NCBI GenBank assembly: GCA_963708155.1
Contig: OY970183.1
Location: 1,240,001-1,304,000 of the forward strand
Direction: 5' to 3'
DNA: 64,000 nucleotides
Source of the DNA: Methylovirgula sp963708155
GTDB lineage: Bacteria > Pseudomonadota > Alphaproteobacteria > Rhizobiales > Beijerinckiaceae
Under the pieces are notes generated by a model. The model saw nothing but the letters and a program-made list of their open reading frames with translations, did no database searches and was not told the DNA's origin. Shown piece by piece: positions 63,440-64,000 of the stretch; position 1 is the stretch's first letter; the number at the start of each line of letters is the position of its first letter. The translations under genes and the position numbers were made by a program.

Positions 63440-64000
63440 ATGACCGCCAACGTGCTTTCCATCGCCGGTTTCGATCCCTCGGGCGGCGCCGGCGTGCTCG
63501 CCGACATCAAGACCTTCGCGGCCCTGCGTTGCTATGGGGTCGCCGCGATCACCGCCCTGACGGCGCAGAATACGCAGGGCGTGCGCGCAATCATGCCGGA
63601 GCCGCCGGAATTTCTCGCCGCGCAGATCGATGCGCTTTTCGCCGACATCGAGATCGCGGCGGTGAAGATCGGCATGCTGGCGACAATCGCCAATGTCGAT
63701 ATTGTCGCGGAAAAACTCGCGGCCCATGGGCCGGCGCCTGTCGTTCTCGACCCCGTCCTCGCTGCCTCGCACGGCGAAGCCCTCGCCGACGCCGACCTTG
63801 GACAGGCCCTTCTGCGCCGCTTGGCCCCATTGGTGACTCTCGTGACGCCCAATCTGGCAGAAGCCGCGCACCTCACCGGCGTGGTGGACCTCGCCTCGGT
63901 TGCCAAAATGGAAGCTGCCGCAACTCAGCTCCATCAAGCCGGATTCAAAAACGTCCTCATCAAAGGCGGCCACCTGCCGACGCGCGAAACCATCGATGTT
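63440..64000 (+). CDS. thiD: Hydroxymethylpyrimidine/phosphomethylpyrimidine kinase, N-terminal part
   Basis: The first 187 residues of ThiD; the gene runs past the window end. VLSIAGFDPSGGAGVLADIKTF is the diagnostic substrate-binding motif, KIGMLA and VVLDPVLAAS are further family segments, and LLIKGGHLPT-like end (NVLIKGGHLPTRE) is the phosphate-binding part. It phosphorylates HMP and HMP-P in thiamine synthesis. ATG at 63440 follows the DUF2937 stop by one base. Confidence 0.92.
   Translation, partial: MTANVLSIAGFDPSGGAGVLADIKTFAALRCYGVAAITALTAQNTQGVRAIMPEPPEFLAAQIDALFADIEIAAVKIGMLATIANVDIVAEKLAAHGPAPVVLDPVLAASHGEALADADLGQALLRRLAPLVTLVTPNLAEAAHLTGVVDLASVAKMEAAATQLHQAGFKNVLIKGGHLPTRETIDV

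Overview
The window is GC-rich, densely coded chromosomal DNA of an alphaproteobacterium. The gene content points to a methylotroph of the Hyphomicrobiales (Beijerinckiaceae or Methylobacteriaceae type; the genus cannot be fixed from the sequence alone). Markers for this are a nearly continuous 17-kb island for tetrahydromethanopterin (H4MPT) and methanofuran-type C1 metabolism, a quinoprotein-relay gene set, class I lysyl-tRNA synthetase, the cell-cycle genes rcdA and trcR, and an S. meliloti-like order of chemotaxis genes. No prophage, insertion sequence, CRISPR array, tRNA or rRNA gene was seen.

Layout. 1-2.4 kb: end of a polyamine-binding protein gene, zapE and a TetR regulator. 2.6-11.5 kb: TCA operon mdh-sucC-sucD-sucA-sucB-lpd. 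11.6-19.6 kb: mixed housekeeping (ClpP-like protein, AraC regulator with a divergent DUF3047 gene, rpmE, rcdA, a DUF1192 gene, trcR, an L,D-transpeptidase lipoprotein, queC). 19.7-22.7 kb: SRP RNA, dnaX, ybaB, recR. 22.9-30.7 kb: chemotaxis operon mcp-cheY-cheA-cheR-cheB-cheY2-cheD-cheT-like, with no cheW. 30.7-34.2 kb: periplasmic quinoprotein-relay proteins plus a TetR/carboxymuconolactone decarboxylase-like divergent pair. 34.3-51.5 kb: the H4MPT/methanofuran island. 51.6-57.9 kb: a membrane protein behind a CtrA-type box, lysK, a glycosyltransferase, a solute-binding protein and a SCO1 protein. 58.1-62.9 kb: zinc uptake (znuA-znuC-znuB, a CobW GTPase, a WD40 protein). 62.9-64 kb: a DUF2937 gene and the start of thiD.

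How the genes work together. The quinoprotein-relay proteins presumably serve a periplasmic PQQ alcohol dehydrogenase encoded elsewhere, which makes formaldehyde. Fae condenses formaldehyde with H4MPT, MtdB oxidises methylene- to methenyl-H4MPT, Mch makes formyl-H4MPT, and FhcABCD releases formate through the methanofuran-type cofactor. The same island carries genes for making both cofactors: mfnB-folB, an mfnE-like kinase, orf22, orf19, orf20, orf5, orf7, orf17 and mptG. The TCA operon completes carbon oxidation.

A major caveat is sequence quality. At least 16 single-base indels, mostly insertions, break otherwise well-conserved frames in mdh, mcp, cheY2, orf22, orf5, lysK, the glycosyltransferase and cobW. 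A further 27 or so fall in fhcA, fhcD and fhcC. In each case the corrected length is a whole number of codons, and the protein between breaks is conserved. Consensus error is therefore much more likely than gene decay, and the coordinates below give the whole reconstructed genes.
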